DNA from: DATBFX01 sp036558305
GTDB lineage: Bacteria > Chloroflexota > Chloroflexia > Thermomicrobiales > UBA6265
Assembly (NCBI GenBank): GCA_036558305.1
Contig: DATBFX010000195.1
Coordinates: forward strand, 1-27,308
Direction: 5' to 3'
DNA length: 27,308 nt
Under the pieces are notes generated by a model. It was not told the origin of the DNA. It worked only from the letters and a program-made list of their open reading frames with translations, and made no database searches. Below are positions 1 to 8,012 of this stretch, piece by piece (the first letter of the stretch is position 1; each line of letters starts with the position of its first letter). Made by a program: the position numbers and the translations under genes.

Positions 1-591
1 GATGATGAAGAAGAGCGCGATGAAGTACGCCGGGATGTGCGAGAGCAGCAAAGAGATGTTGGTGATGCCGCCGCTGATCCGCGATTTCCGTGCCCAACCG
101 GCGAACGTACCGCCGACAACGCCGATGATCCACCCGAGGAGAGTCGCCGTGCCCAGGAGGGCGACGGTCCAGGGGAGGGCACGGAGGATGATGTGCGTCG
201 CGGGACTCGGATAGCTGACGATCGAGGGACCAAAATCCTGATGGATGACGAGCCGGTTCAGGTAGTGCACGTATTGGTTGAAGAGATTGCCGTCCAGTCC
301 GAAGGCCTTGCGGTAATACTTCGAGATGTCTTCGGTACCGCCTTGCGATGAATACTGGCCCTTGCTGGCGAGTTGGTTGATGATCGCCGTGATCGGGTCG
401 CCGGGCATCAACCGGAAGAAGAGAAACGATGCCGTCAGCGCGCCCCACAACGAGATGAGGTAGAGACCGAAACGGCGAAGAACGTACGCGAGCAGGGGAT
501 GGACGCGTCGCGCCCGGATCTCATCGGTCGTTTCGGCGGTCTCGATAACCAACCGATCCGCCGGAGCGGTGAGGGTACGGGTGGCCATCAT
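1..591 (-). CDS. ABC transporter permease, DppB/OppB type (5' part only; runs off the left edge)
   Basis: Inner-membrane permease of a family 5 (oligopeptide/oligosaccharide) importer. The 197 visible codons are open to the left edge. Seen: a cytoplasmic N-terminus, a first membrane segment at residues 40-61 that ends in the family motif RLMPGDP (60-66), a long periplasmic loop, a second hydrophobic segment at 139-164, and a third from about 177 to the edge. The EAA loop that contacts the ATPase lies outside the window. There are two adjacent ATG codons; I chose the upstream one because AAGGGG lies a few bases before it. It directly follows the solute-binding protein gene on the same strand and is very probably its partner. 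The second permease and the ATPases would lie further left. Substrate cannot be read from the sequence. Confidence 0.9.
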   Translation of the reverse strand, partial: MMATRTLTAPADRLVIETAETTDEIRARRVHPLLAYVLRRFGLYLISLWGALTASFLFFRLMPGDPITAIINQLASKGQYSSQGGTEDISKYYRKAFGLDGNLFNQYVHYLNRLVIHQDFGPSIVSYPSPATHIILRALPWTVALLGTATLLGWIIGVVGGTFAGWARKSRISGGITNISLLLSHIPAYFIALFFII

Positions 592-603
592 TGTCCCCTT
601 TTT

Positions 604-686
604 GAGGGCGGAAGGCGGAGGGCGGGAGGCGGAACGACCGTGTTCTTTCCGCCCTCGTCCGCCTTCCGCCTTCCGCCTTCCGCCTT
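604..686. repeat. GC-rich imperfect palindrome with CCGCCTT x4, between binding protein and permease genes
   Basis: The heptamer CCGCCTT occurs four times in tandem at 659-686, and the last copy runs into the stop codon of the solute-binding protein gene (685-687). Facing it at 604-634 is a purine-rich arm of related GGCGGA units that can pair imperfectly with the right arm around a short loop near 635-646. The element fills nearly all the space between the stop codon and the ribosome binding site of the permease. It may be a hairpin that dampens readthrough within the operon, or a dispersed repeat. Confidence 0.6.
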
Positions 687-2517
687 AGCTGCCGGTCGCC
701 GGCTGGACGGCGCCGATCACGAACAGGAACTGCGCCCACCAGTTGGCGGCGATATTGTAGTCATTGTCCGCGGTCGGCCAGCCGTTCCAGTACTGGGTGC
801 CGAAGGCGAACGGGTAGGTGGTCTGGATACTCGGCATCGCCGGCAGGTTCTTGTAATACGCCTCCAACCCCTGATCGAACAGCGCCTTGTTGGCCGCGTC
901 GGCGGGGTTGACCTTCTCGAGCTGGGCCGAGATGTCGTCGAGCTCCGGAATCTGGCTGCGGGTCTCGTCGCCGTCCGGGATCGTGCGCGTCCCGACCGGT
1001 TTGTACTGCCGGGAATTGAACTTGATGTAGAGCTGATTGGGATCGAGGGCGACGCCGCAGAGCCAGTGCGAGCTGATGTCGAAGTCGCCGAGTTCCCAGG
1101 CGTCTGACCACGGCGTACCGGGGAGCGCCTTGACCTGCATGTCGATGCCGACCTTTTTGGCGTTGGTCGCGAGCAGGGTGGCGATCTGGTACTCCGGATC
1201 GCCGACGTTGACCGGCGTGATGATCGTCAGGTTGAGGTCTTTGCCGTTCAGTTGCCGCTTGTCGCCGTTCTTGGTGGCGCCGATGGTGTCGAGGAGTTGC
1301 CCGGCCTTATCGACGTCGAAGGCCAGCGGGTACTTGTCGGCGATGTCCTGGTTGGTCCACTGGTCGTTGATCGAATAGCTGGCCCACGGGTATTGGGCCG
1401 GCGGCGTCGGCGGACTCCAGATCGTGCTGCCGATCGTCTCGCGGTCGAGCAGGTAGGAGATCGCCCAGCGGCCTTCGGGTTTCTGGAACAGACCGCTCGC
1501 CGAGTCCTGGTTGAGCCAGATGCCGCGCGGGCAGGGGTCGGCAAAATCGAATTCCTGCCAGTCCTTGTAGGAATCCTTGATTGCCTGCATGTTGAGGTAG
1601 GGGATACTCGGCACGTCGACGTTGCCGTTGGTGAACTCCTGGACCTCGGCGTCGGGCGGAAGGAACTGGCGGTAGATGACGTACTCGGGTTTGGGGTCGA
1701 GGTTGGCCTTGTTCCAGTAGTTCGGGTTCTTCTTCCAGATCTGCATGAACTGGTCGGGGATGGTCTGGGAGAGGACGTACGGACCGGTGTAGATCGGCGG
1801 GTTGTTGGCGAAGGTGCCGGCGTCCTGGCTCTCCCAGATGTGCTTGGGAACGACCCGGATCGGCTCGCCGACGATGCCGATGAAGAAGTTGTAGTGGAAG
1901 CGGGGGTTGGGCGATTTGAGGGTAAAGACGACGGTCTGCGGGTCCGGGCCGGCCACGCTGTCGACGTAGGACGTGACCTGGTCTGAACCGTTGTAGTTGG
2001 AGTGCTGTTGAAGGAGGTTGATCGAGAAGACGACGTCGTCGCTGGTGTACGGCTGGCCGTCGCTCCAGGCCGCGGCCGGGTTGAGTTTGATCGTCATCTG
2101 GGTGAAGTCGGGGTTGTACTCGTAGCCGGTGGCGAGCCAGTTGATGACCTTGCCCTGGACGAAGTTGACGTAGAACATGCCTTCGCGACAGGTCTGGTTG
2201 ACGCCGTACTGGTAGGCCTCGCCGTTCGGGATGTAGGGATTGAAACTATCCCAGACCTGGTTGGTCGATTGGCTGAGGACGAGGGTCTGCTCGCGCGGGG
2301 TCGGGATGTTGGCGGCCTGGAACTTGGCGTACTTGAGAACGGCGGGCGCGCCGCGCAAACCGGGGCGGAGCGCCGCGTAGTCGTCGCAGGAACAGAGCAG
2401 CGAGGAGACCGGGTTCGCGTTGTTGGCCGCGAGACCGCGGGCGGCGAACGCTCCGGCACCGAGACCGGCGGCGCCGGTGACGAAGATGCGTCGCGAGAAT
2501 CGCCGATCGGACGTCAT
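685..2517 (-). CDS. ABC transporter substrate-binding protein, family 5 (SBP_bac_5), Tat-exported
   Basis: Extracytoplasmic binding protein of 610 residues, the usual length for family 5. Seen: a twin-arginine signal (SRRIFVTG at about residues 8-15) followed by an alanine/glycine-rich hydrophobic stretch, then a mature domain with the family signature AAWSDGQPYTSDDVVFSI. The start ATG has an excellent Shine-Dalgarno (AAAGGAGG, spacing about 6). Family 5 proteins bind peptides, nickel or oligosaccharides. Because the downstream operon consists of Gfo/Idh/MocA oxidoreductases and an IclR regulator, a carbohydrate ligand is more likely than a peptide, but that is inference. It is followed on the same strand by the permease. 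Confidence 0.93.
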   Translation of the reverse strand: MTSDRRFSRRIFVTGAAGLGAGAFAARGLAANNANPVSSLLCSCDDYAALRPGLRGAPAVLKYAKFQAANIPTPREQTLVLSQSTNQVWDSFNPYIPNGEAYQYGVNQTCREGMFYVNFVQGKVINWLATGYEYNPDFTQMTIKLNPAAAWSDGQPYTSDDVVFSINLLQQHSNYNGSDQVTSYVDSVAGPDPQTVVFTLKSPNPRFHYNFFIGIVGEPIRVVPKHIWESQDAGTFANNPPIYTGPYVLSQTIPDQFMQIWKKNPNYWNKANLDPKPEYVIYRQFLPPDAEVQEFTNGNVDVPSIPYLNMQAIKDSYKDWQEFDFADPCPRGIWLNQDSASGLFQKPEGRWAISYLLDRETIGSTIWSPPTPPAQYPWASYSINDQWTNQDIADKYPLAFDVDKAGQLLDTIGATKNGDKRQLNGKDLNLTIITPVNVGDPEYQIATLLATNAKKVGIDMQVKALPGTPWSDAWELGDFDISSHWLCGVALDPNQLYIKFNSRQYKPVGTRTIPDGDETRSQIPELDDISAQLEKVNPADAANKALFDQGLEAYYKNLPAMPSIQTTYPFAFGTQYWNGWPTADNDYNIAANWWAQFLFVIGAVQPATGS

Positions 2518-2613
2518 GCCTGTCCTCCTTTGGTGTTGTCGATCCCAACCTGCCCCGATGCAGGGTGCAATTCCGCGTGGATCGCGGCGGCATGCGTGCG
2601 GCTCTCTGGCTTG

Positions 2614-3687
2614 CTACGCCAGAAACGCCTTCAACGGCAGACCCACCTCCTTTCCGCGCGCCATCGACACCATCCCCGCCTCGAGGATCTCCTGCGCGTC
2701 ACGGGAAAGGTCGGCGGAGACCATCCCCTCGAACGGCTGGTCGTGGAGCAAACAGGAGGTGAAATAGTCCGGCCCGGAGCGGTAGTGATCGGGGAGGGCC
2801 GGTGCGGCGATCGTTTCGGATTGGTTGTCGCTGCGCTCGCCGGGGGCGCCGCGGTTGGCGAGTTTGAGTTCGTCCTGTCCGGTCAGGGCGATTGTACCGT
2901 CCTCGCCGTAGATCATCGCCGGCACCTGGATGGGGACGGCCGGCTGGGTCCAGGTCGCCTCGCAGACGGAGTGACCGTGGGGGTAACCGAGGACCATGAC
3001 CGCGTTGTCGTCGACGGTGAAGAAGTCCTTGCTGTAGCGGCCGCCGAGGGCGACGACCCGGCTCGGTTGCCCCATCAGCCAGCGGCTGAGCACGGCACCG
3101 TAGGAGCAAAAGTCGATCGCGGCGCCGCCGCCGTTCGTCTCGCGCTCGATCAACCAACCCCAACCGACACGGGCGACGGGACCGCGCGCCGCGAAGTCGC
3201 GCGGAGGACCGCCGTGGCCTGCGCGGTGGTGGACCTGCCAGACGCGACCGATCCGGCCCTCCTCGACGAGTTGCTTGGCGTGGTGGATGGCGGGGGACCA
3301 GTTGGTCGGCCAGTTGACCATCAGGCGGACGCCGTGGCGGGCCGTCGTGGTCGCCATCTGTTCGGCGAGACCGAGGGTTGCCGCCATCGGTTTCTCTTTC
3401 ATGACGTGGACACCACGCGCGGCCGCGTCGGCGACGACCTCGGCCGCGCGGGCGTTATCGGCGCAAGTGATGATGGCCTGCGGTTTGGCCGCGTCGTACA
3501 ACTCATCGGCCGAGGCGAAAGCGGGGACGCCGGAGTATTGCGACGCAAAGTGTGCACGGAGTTCGTCGTCTGCAATTTGCATGCCAACGACCTCGGCGGT
3601 GGGGCTGGCAAGGGCGGACTTGAGGAGACCGCCGAAGTGGAGGTGTTCGCCGCCGACGAAGGCGAGGCGGATTGTCTGGTTGGCCAT
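2614..3687 (-). CDS. Gfo/Idh/MocA family oxidoreductase (third of three)
   Basis: Predicted NAD(P)-dependent sugar or sugar-acid dehydrogenase of 357 residues. The family EKP motif is at residues 98-100, and the second-domain motif reads GGGAAIDFCSY, so tyrosine stands where many members have the catalytic histidine. The nucleotide-binding loop (FVGGEHLHFGG, residues 10-20) departs from the classical GxGxxG more than in the two neighbours. The reading frame is open far upstream, but homology starts at MANQTIRLAF, which has AAGGAG just before it; that start also avoids overlap with the gene before. Fourth gene of the IclR-led operon. Substrate unknown. Confidence 0.88.
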   Translation of the reverse strand: MANQTIRLAFVGGEHLHFGGLLKSALASPTAEVVGMQIADDELRAHFASQYSGVPAFASADELYDAAKPQAIITCADNARAAEVVADAAARGVHVMKEKPMAATLGLAEQMATTTARHGVRLMVNWPTNWSPAIHHAKQLVEEGRIGRVWQVHHRAGHGGPPRDFAARGPVARVGWGWLIERETNGGGAAIDFCSYGAVLSRWLMGQPSRVVALGGRYSKDFFTVDDNAVMVLGYPHGHSVCEATWTQPAVPIQVPAMIYGEDGTIALTGQDELKLANRGAPGERSDNQSETIAAPALPDHYRSGPDYFTSCLLHDQPFEGMVSADLSRDAQEILEAGMVSMARGKEVGLPLKAFLA

Positions 3688-3739
3688 TCGCTCCTTGTCC
3701 TTGGTGATTATTGCCGTACGTCGTTGGGTCGGTCCGCCC

Positions 3740-4828
3740 CTACGATGCCGCCGACAATGTCCCGGCCGTCTGGGTGCGCGGCAAGGGCAAGGTGACCTGT
3801 TGGCCGGTTTCGGCGGCGCGGTAGATGGCGAGGACGAGTTCGAGGGCGTCGCGGCCGGCGGCGCCGGTTTGGACGAGCGGTTTGTCGTCGAGGACGGCGT
3901 CGACGAGGTGGGCGAGTTTGCCGTAGTGCTGGTCTTGGAGGGGCATCTCGACGACGGGGAGTTGGCGCCAGCCCCTGAGGTAGTCGGGTTGGCTGACCTT
4001 GGTGGTGTAGACGCCGATCCCCTCGACACCGCTGCGCATGAGGATCGAGCCCGCGGAGCCGTCGATGCTGGTGGAACTGTGGTTACCGGCGACGGCCCAG
4101 CCGCTGTACCAGGTGCCGACGGCGCCGTTCTTGAAGCGGAGGGTGGCGGCGACGGTGTCCTCGACGTCGATGTCGGTGAGGAGGGTGTCGCCGACCTGGA
4201 CCTCCTTGCGGAAGATCTCTTTCTGGGCGGAGACGCTCTCGACGGGACCGAGCAGCCACTGGATGAAATACGAGGTGTAGATGCCCCAGTCCATCAGGAT
4301 GCCGCCGCCGGCAAACTCTCGTTTCAGGAACCAGGGGACGCGGTGGGCGGAGGGAGAGACGCCGATGATGCTGGTGCCCATGATGCGACCGCAGACGCCC
4401 TCGTCGACGAGGTTCTTGACGGCGGGCCAGACGCGGCCGAATTGCGGTTGGTAACCCATCGCGAATTTGACACCGGCGCGCTCGGCCGCCGCGACCATCG
4501 CGTCGGCGTCCTCGATCGTGGTCGCGATCGGTTTTTCGCAGAGGACGTGCTTGCCGGCCGCGGCGGCGGCGATCACCGGTGCCGCATGGGCGATCGGCCA
4601 GGTGGTGACGTCGACGGCTTCGACGTCGGGGTGGTTGATGACGTCGTGGTAGTCCTCGTAATAGGCGCCGATGCCCCACTTCTCGGCGGTCGTCTTCGCC
4701 TTCTCCAGGTCGATGTCGGCGACGGCGACGATTTTGACACGTGGATTGCGCGCCAGGTTGTGGATGTGGGCGAAGTGGGCGATCCCCCCGCAGCCGACGA
4801 CGCCGATGCCGAGTTTGCGATCTGTCAC
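3740..4828 (-). CDS. Gfo/Idh/MocA family oxidoreductase (second of three)
   Basis: Predicted NAD(P)-dependent sugar dehydrogenase, 362 residues, a typical family length. Seen: Rossmann motif GVVGCGGIAHFAH at residues 9-21, acidic end of the second strand (ADID), EKP motif at 98-100, and GGGILMDWGIY at 174-184. The latter places Asp180 and Tyr184 where other members have Asp and His; a tyrosine here also occurs in glucose-fructose oxidoreductase-like members. The start is GTG, supported by an AGGAGGT Shine-Dalgarno 9 nt upstream. That binding site abuts the base of a long hairpin that separates this gene from the preceding oxidoreductase gene, which could influence translation. Confidence 0.92.
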   Translation of the reverse strand: MTDRKLGIGVVGCGGIAHFAHIHNLARNPRVKIVAVADIDLEKAKTTAEKWGIGAYYEDYHDVINHPDVEAVDVTTWPIAHAAPVIAAAAAGKHVLCEKPIATTIEDADAMVAAAERAGVKFAMGYQPQFGRVWPAVKNLVDEGVCGRIMGTSIIGVSPSAHRVPWFLKREFAGGGILMDWGIYTSYFIQWLLGPVESVSAQKEIFRKEVQVGDTLLTDIDVEDTVAATLRFKNGAVGTWYSGWAVAGNHSSTSIDGSAGSILMRSGVEGIGVYTTKVSQPDYLRGWRQLPVVEMPLQDQHYGKLAHLVDAVLDDKPLVQTGAAGRDALELVLAIYRAAETGQQVTLPLPRTQTAGTLSAAS

Positions 4829-4845
4829 GTTGTCTGCACCTCCTG

Positions 4846-4914
4846 AGGGGTTAGGGGACAGGGGTCAGGGGTCAGGACGATACGAACGCTTCTGACCCCT
4901 GTCCCCTAACCCCT
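4846..4914. repeat. Perfect 23-bp inverted repeat between two oxidoreductase genes
   Basis: Arms at 4846-4868 and 4892-4914 are perfect reverse complements (AGGGGTTAGGGGACAGGGG and the complement) around a 23-nt loop. The right side continues in the same GGGGACA/GGGGTTA style up to the stop codon at 4920-4922, which forms part of the repeat end. The left arm ends next to the Shine-Dalgarno of the downstream gene. It occupies essentially the whole intergenic space inside an operon. A mid-operon attenuator or RNA-stability hairpin is possible, as is a dispersed palindromic repeat. Confidence 0.85.
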
Positions 4915-4919
4915 GTCCC

Positions 4920-6185
4920 CTATAAGCCGTAAAACGCGTCGATCTCCTCCTGGTAGGCGGCGACGGTGCCGCCGAGAACGTCGGCGACCTTGACCGGGCG
5001 GTTGGTGGTCGCCGATTCGAGGACGGTATAGGCGGTGGCGAGGTCGTTGAGACCTTCGTCGCCGCTGGCTTCCATGGGGTGGCCGGTGGCGATGGCTTGG
5101 AGGAAGTCGTGCATTTCGAGGGCGAAGCCGTCGCGGATACCGGCCGGGAACTGGCGTTGGCGGAGGGCGGGTGGGGCGCGGCGGGTGTAGACGTCGAGGG
5201 CCTTGGCGCGGAACCCGTCGTCGAGCACCACCTCGTCTCCTTTGAGGCAGCCGACGGTACCGGAGATGAAGGGGTCGGCGGCGAGCGCGTTCGGTTCGCC
5301 GTGACCGGCCCAGCTCCAGAAGGCGGTGCCGATGGCGCCGCTCGAGAACGTCAGGTTCGCGAAGAAGGCGTCGTCGACCTCGTTGCGGACCGTGTCGACG
5401 ACGGCGCCGGCGTCGTCGCGGGTGACGCGCTCCGGTTCGAGGGTCTTGGCGTAGGCGCTGACTTCCTCGACGGGTCCCATCAGGTAGCGGATGAGGTGGA
5501 AGAGGTGAACGCCGATGTCGATGGCGCCGCCGCCGCCGGCGTCGAGTTTGCGGTGGCGCCAGGGGGTGCGGGCGACGATCTTGTTGGGCGACCAGTCGTT
5601 GCCGATCCCGCCGGAGACCCAGAGTTGCGGGTCGCCGATCAGGCCCTCGGAGACGATCCATTTGTTGGCACGTGGACCCTCCAGATAGCGCAGGTTCTCG
5701 GCGACGCCGGCAACGAGACCACGGCGGTGCGCCTCCTCGACGATGGCGCGACCGGCGCGGACGGAGACGGCGAACGGTTTTTCGACCAGGACGTGCTTGC
5801 CGGCGGCCAGGCAATCGAGCGCGATCGTGTGGTGGAGACCGACGGGGGCGAGGACGAGGACGGCATCGACGAGGTCGTCGTCGAGCATCCGGCGCCAGTC
5901 GTCGTAGATCGAGGGGAGGGTGTCGGGGTGGAGGTCGGCGACGTACATGTGCGGCGCGGCGAGCGGGTCCTTCGGATTGTGGGAGACGGGTGGACGCGGT
6001 GGTGGTCCGTCGTCGCGGCGGCGGAACATCGCGGCATCGTCGAGGTTGCGGGAGCAGAGGGCGGTGACGCGCAGATCGGCGAGATCGGTGCCGAGGAGCG
6101 CCTTGAGACCGCGAAGGTGGGCGGGCAAGATGCGGGCACAACCGACGACGCCGAGGCGCAGCGGCGAGGCCATCGTCTCGGTCAC
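4920..6185 (-). CDS. Gfo/Idh/MocA family oxidoreductase (first of three)
   Basis: Predicted NAD(P)-dependent sugar or cyclitol dehydrogenase, 421 residues from the chosen start, longer than its neighbours because of an insertion around residues 53-90. Seen: LGVVGCARILPAH as the nucleotide loop at 11-23, EKP at 135-137, and GGGGAIDIGVH with Asp223 and His227, the canonical catalytic pair. I chose a GTG start at 6185 because GAGGAG lies 6 nt upstream; an ATG 23 codons further upstream has no convincing binding site. It follows the iclR-type regulator gene after about 90 nt. Of the three paralogues this one best keeps the classical active site. Confidence 0.9.
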   Translation of the reverse strand: MTETMASPLRLGVVGCARILPAHLRGLKALLGTDLADLRVTALCSRNLDDAAMFRRRDDGPPPRPPVSHNPKDPLAAPHMYVADLHPDTLPSIYDDWRRMLDDDLVDAVLVLAPVGLHHTIALDCLAAGKHVLVEKPFAVSVRAGRAIVEEAHRRGLVAGVAENLRYLEGPRANKWIVSEGLIGDPQLWVSGGIGNDWSPNKIVARTPWRHRKLDAGGGGAIDIGVHLFHLIRYLMGPVEEVSAYAKTLEPERVTRDDAGAVVDTVRNEVDDAFFANLTFSSGAIGTAFWSWAGHGEPNALAADPFISGTVGCLKGDEVVLDDGFRAKALDVYTRRAPPALRQRQFPAGIRDGFALEMHDFLQAIATGHPMEASGDEGLNDLATAYTVLESATTNRPVKVADVLGGTVAAYQEEIDAFYGL

Positions 6186-6274
6186 GGCGCGCTCCTCGGT
6201 CGGTGGTTCGCGATCCGTCGCATCACGGTGCAAGGGCTCCTTCCACTTCAGCATGACCAGCCTCGCCCGATCGA

Positions 6275-7156
6275 CTACGGACCGCGGCGAACGCCCACGG
6301 GGTGTGATTCGGTTGCCGTCGCGCTCACACTCGGGCCCATGTACCCGAGTTGGCGCGAGATCGCGTCGGCGGTGGCCACGACTTCTTCGCCGAGGCGGCG
6401 GAGGCGATCGTGGGGGGTGCGCTGGACCGGGCCGGCGACGCTGATCGCGCCGGCGACGGTACCGTCGTGACCGAAGATCGGGGCGGCGGCGCAGCGGACG
6501 CCTTCGATCCGCTCCTCGTCGTCGACGGCGTAGCCGAGGCGGCGGACCTCGGCGAGGTGCTCGTGCATCAGCGCGGGGGAGGTGATGGTGCGCGGGGTGT
6601 AGGCGGCCATCCCCTGGGCGAGGATGCGATCGATCGCCTCGGGCGGGAGGAAGGCGAGGATGGCTTTGCCGGAGGCGGTGCAGTAGACGGGGCGGCGGGC
6701 GCCGACGCCGGTCTGGAGAGAGACGGGGTGCCTGCCTTCGATCCGCTCGATGGTGACGACCTCGCCGCGGTCGAGGGTGACGAGGTGGACGAGTTCGTGG
6801 GTGCGATCGCCGAGGGCCTGGAGGGCGGGGCGGGCGACGTGGCGGAGGTCGAGGTTGTCGAGGAAGGCGCCGGCGATGGTCAAGACGCGCGAGCCGAGGC
6901 GGTAGCGGTCGGTGATCGGGTCGCGGTCGATGTAGCCGCGGGCGCGCAGGGTGGCGAGGAAGCGAAAGAGGGTGCTGCGGTGCATGTCGAGGGTACGGCC
7001 GAGCTCGGTGAGGGTGAGACCGGCTTTGGCGTCGTCGCCGGCGAGGAGTTCGAGGATGCGCAGACCGCGATCGAGCGTGGTGAGGGTGGGGTCCGAGCGG
7101 GGCTCGGCGGGATCGGTGCCTGCTTCGGATGGACGGTCGGCGGTGTTGCGGAGCAC
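6275..7156 (-). CDS. IclR family transcriptional regulator
   Basis: DNA-binding regulator of 293 residues. The N-terminal winged HTH (about residues 25-88, TLTELGRTLDMHRSTLFRFL) is followed by the IclR effector-binding domain (about 100-275), which includes RRPVYCTASGKAILAFL. The frame is open further upstream to 7288, but a near-consensus promoter on the same strand at 7211-7239 would put the transcript start near 7204, so the start must lie inside that; the GTG at 7156 fits. It is first in the operon of oxidoreductases and transporter and probably responds to a sugar-derived ligand that the operon handles. The palindrome in its leader suggests autoregulation. Confidence 0.9.
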   Translation of the reverse strand: MLRNTADRPSEAGTDPAEPRSDPTLTTLDRGLRILELLAGDDAKAGLTLTELGRTLDMHRSTLFRFLATLRARGYIDRDPITDRYRLGSRVLTIAGAFLDNLDLRHVARPALQALGDRTHELVHLVTLDRGEVVTIERIEGRHPVSLQTGVGARRPVYCTASGKAILAFLPPEAIDRILAQGMAAYTPRTITSPALMHEHLAEVRRLGYAVDDEERIEGVRCAAAPIFGHDGTVAGAISVAGPVQRTPHDRLRRLGEEVVATADAISRQLGYMGPSVSATATESHPVGVRRGP

Positions 7157-7174
7157 CAGCTCGCCTCGCGTTTT

Positions 7175-7189
7175 CGTTATCCGGAAACG
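7175..7189. promoter_or_regulatory. Candidate operator in the iclR-type gene leader
   Basis: Imperfect 15-bp palindrome, CGTTATCCGGAAACG, lying in the predicted 5' leader between the transcription start and the GTG start codon. IclR-type repressors usually bind short palindromes close to their own promoters, so this is a reasonable autoregulatory site, but only the outer four pairs and the centre match. Confidence 0.35.
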
Positions 7190-7210
7190 GCTTCGACTAA
7201 GGTGTCGTCT

Positions 7211-7239
7211 AGTGTAGGGAGGGCGATGGGGTGTGTCAA
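7211..7239 (-). promoter_or_regulatory. Sigma-70-type promoter of the iclR-led operon
   Basis: On the minus strand a perfect -35 box TTGACA (7234-7239) is separated by exactly 17 nt from a -10 box TACACT (7211-7216). Transcription would begin near 7204 and give a leader of about 48 nt before the GTG at 7156. This is the strongest promoter match I found in the window and probably drives the entire operon to the left edge. Confidence 0.75.
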
Positions 7240-7253
7240 GATGGGCCGGAACG

Positions 7254-7285
7254 TTTGGGCGCTCGTGCGGGACTGATACACTGTA
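7254..7285 (+). promoter_or_regulatory. Candidate promoter and operator of the brnT-HTH pair
   Basis: An extended -10 (TGATACACT, 7274-7282) lies 39 nt before the brnT start, with a weak -35 (TTTGGG, 7254-7259) at 17-nt spacing. The -10 is embedded in the palindrome TACACTGTA (7277-7285), a plausible site for repression by the toxin-antitoxin complex. It is divergent from the iclR promoter just to the left. Confidence 0.45.
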
Positions 7286-7320
7286 CAAAGGGCGGTCGAT
7301 TTGCCGGGGGATGGGAACCG

Positions 7321-7605
7321 GTGCGGTTCGAATGGGATCCGATCAAAGCCGCACGGAATCTCCAAGAGCGGGGAATCGATTTCGTCGACGCGATCGAGAT
7401 CTTCGATGACCCGGATCGGTTGGAATCCCTGGATGAGCGCCGAGACTATGGCGAGCCGCGAATCAGGGCGATCGGTCAGGTCGCCGGTCGGATCGTTCTC
7501 GCCGTGGTCTACACGGACCGGAACGGAGTCAAGCGAATCATCTCCGCGCGAAGGGCGAGCAGGCGTGAGCGACGAATCTATCATCAAAGTCAGACGACTT
7601 CCTGA
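7321..7605 (+). CDS. brnT: BrnT family type II toxin
   Basis: Predicted ribonuclease toxin of the BrnT family, 94 residues, the normal length. It opens with the family signature RFEWDPIKAARNLQERGIDF and contains FVDAIEIFDD and the C-terminal block RIISARRASRRERRIY. The start is GTG at 7321; upstream in-frame ATG and GTG codons lack homology and would lie in the promoter. BrnT toxins inhibit translation by RNA cleavage and are neutralised by the downstream antitoxin. The next gene overlaps it by 41 nt, the coupled arrangement expected of a toxin-antitoxin operon. Confidence 0.85.
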   Translation: MRFEWDPIKAARNLQERGIDFVDAIEIFDDPDRLESLDERRDYGEPRIRAIGQVAGRIVLAVVYTDRNGVKRIISARRASRRERRIYHQSQTTS

Positions 7606-7963
7606 CGGTACCGTCGAGCAATTGTTGCCCAACGGGACCACTCAGGTCTTGATTGGTCAAACCGACTGGGCAAGGGTCGATGCCATGACTGAGGAGGAGG
7701 CAGACGCGGCGGCTCTCGCCGACCCCGACAATCCCCTCCCTACCGACGACGAATTGGCGCGTTTCCAGCGCATACCGAGTCCGAAGCGCATTCGGCAGCG
7801 ACTCCGTTTGACTCAGGAGCAGTTTGCGGCGCGGTTCCAGGTCCCGCTCGGCACGCTACGGGAGTGGGAACAGGGCGTGCGCGAACCGGACCCGGCGGCC
7901 AAGACCCTACTCAGGGTGATCGAGAAGGACCCCGATGCCGTCGTTCGGGCGCTTGCCGGATAG
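7565..7963 (+). CDS. XRE-type HTH protein, predicted antitoxin partner of BrnT
   Basis: DNA-binding protein of 132 residues. The C-terminal half is a Cro/C1-type HTH (RQRLRLTQEQFAARFQVP then GTLREWEQGVREPDPAAKTL). It is preceded by the linker TDWARVDAMTEEEADAAA, which resembles the region that links to BrnT in related antitoxins. The usual BrnA partner has a ribbon-helix-helix fold, so this pair uses a different DNA-binding domain. GTG at 7565 is the chosen start because the N-terminal extension looks coding; an internal ATG at 7681 is an alternative. It overlaps brnT by 41 nt and probably autoregulates the operon. Confidence 0.78.
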   Translation: MSDESIIKVRRLPDGTVEQLLPNGTTQVLIGQTDWARVDAMTEEEADAAALADPDNPLPTDDELARFQRIPSPKRIRQRLRLTQEQFAARFQVPLGTLREWEQGVREPDPAAKTLLRVIEKDPDAVVRALAG

Positions 7964-8012
7964 TCTTGTCATTGGCAACCTGCGGAAGAAGGGGTGGTAG
8001 GAGCATTGCGGT

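Noticed and set aside
2002..3795. A 597-codon plus-strand open frame, and similar long plus-strand frames across 3275-7276.
   Set aside because: All lie opposite well-supported minus-strand genes, are valine/glycine/arginine-rich and have no recognisable motifs or binding sites.
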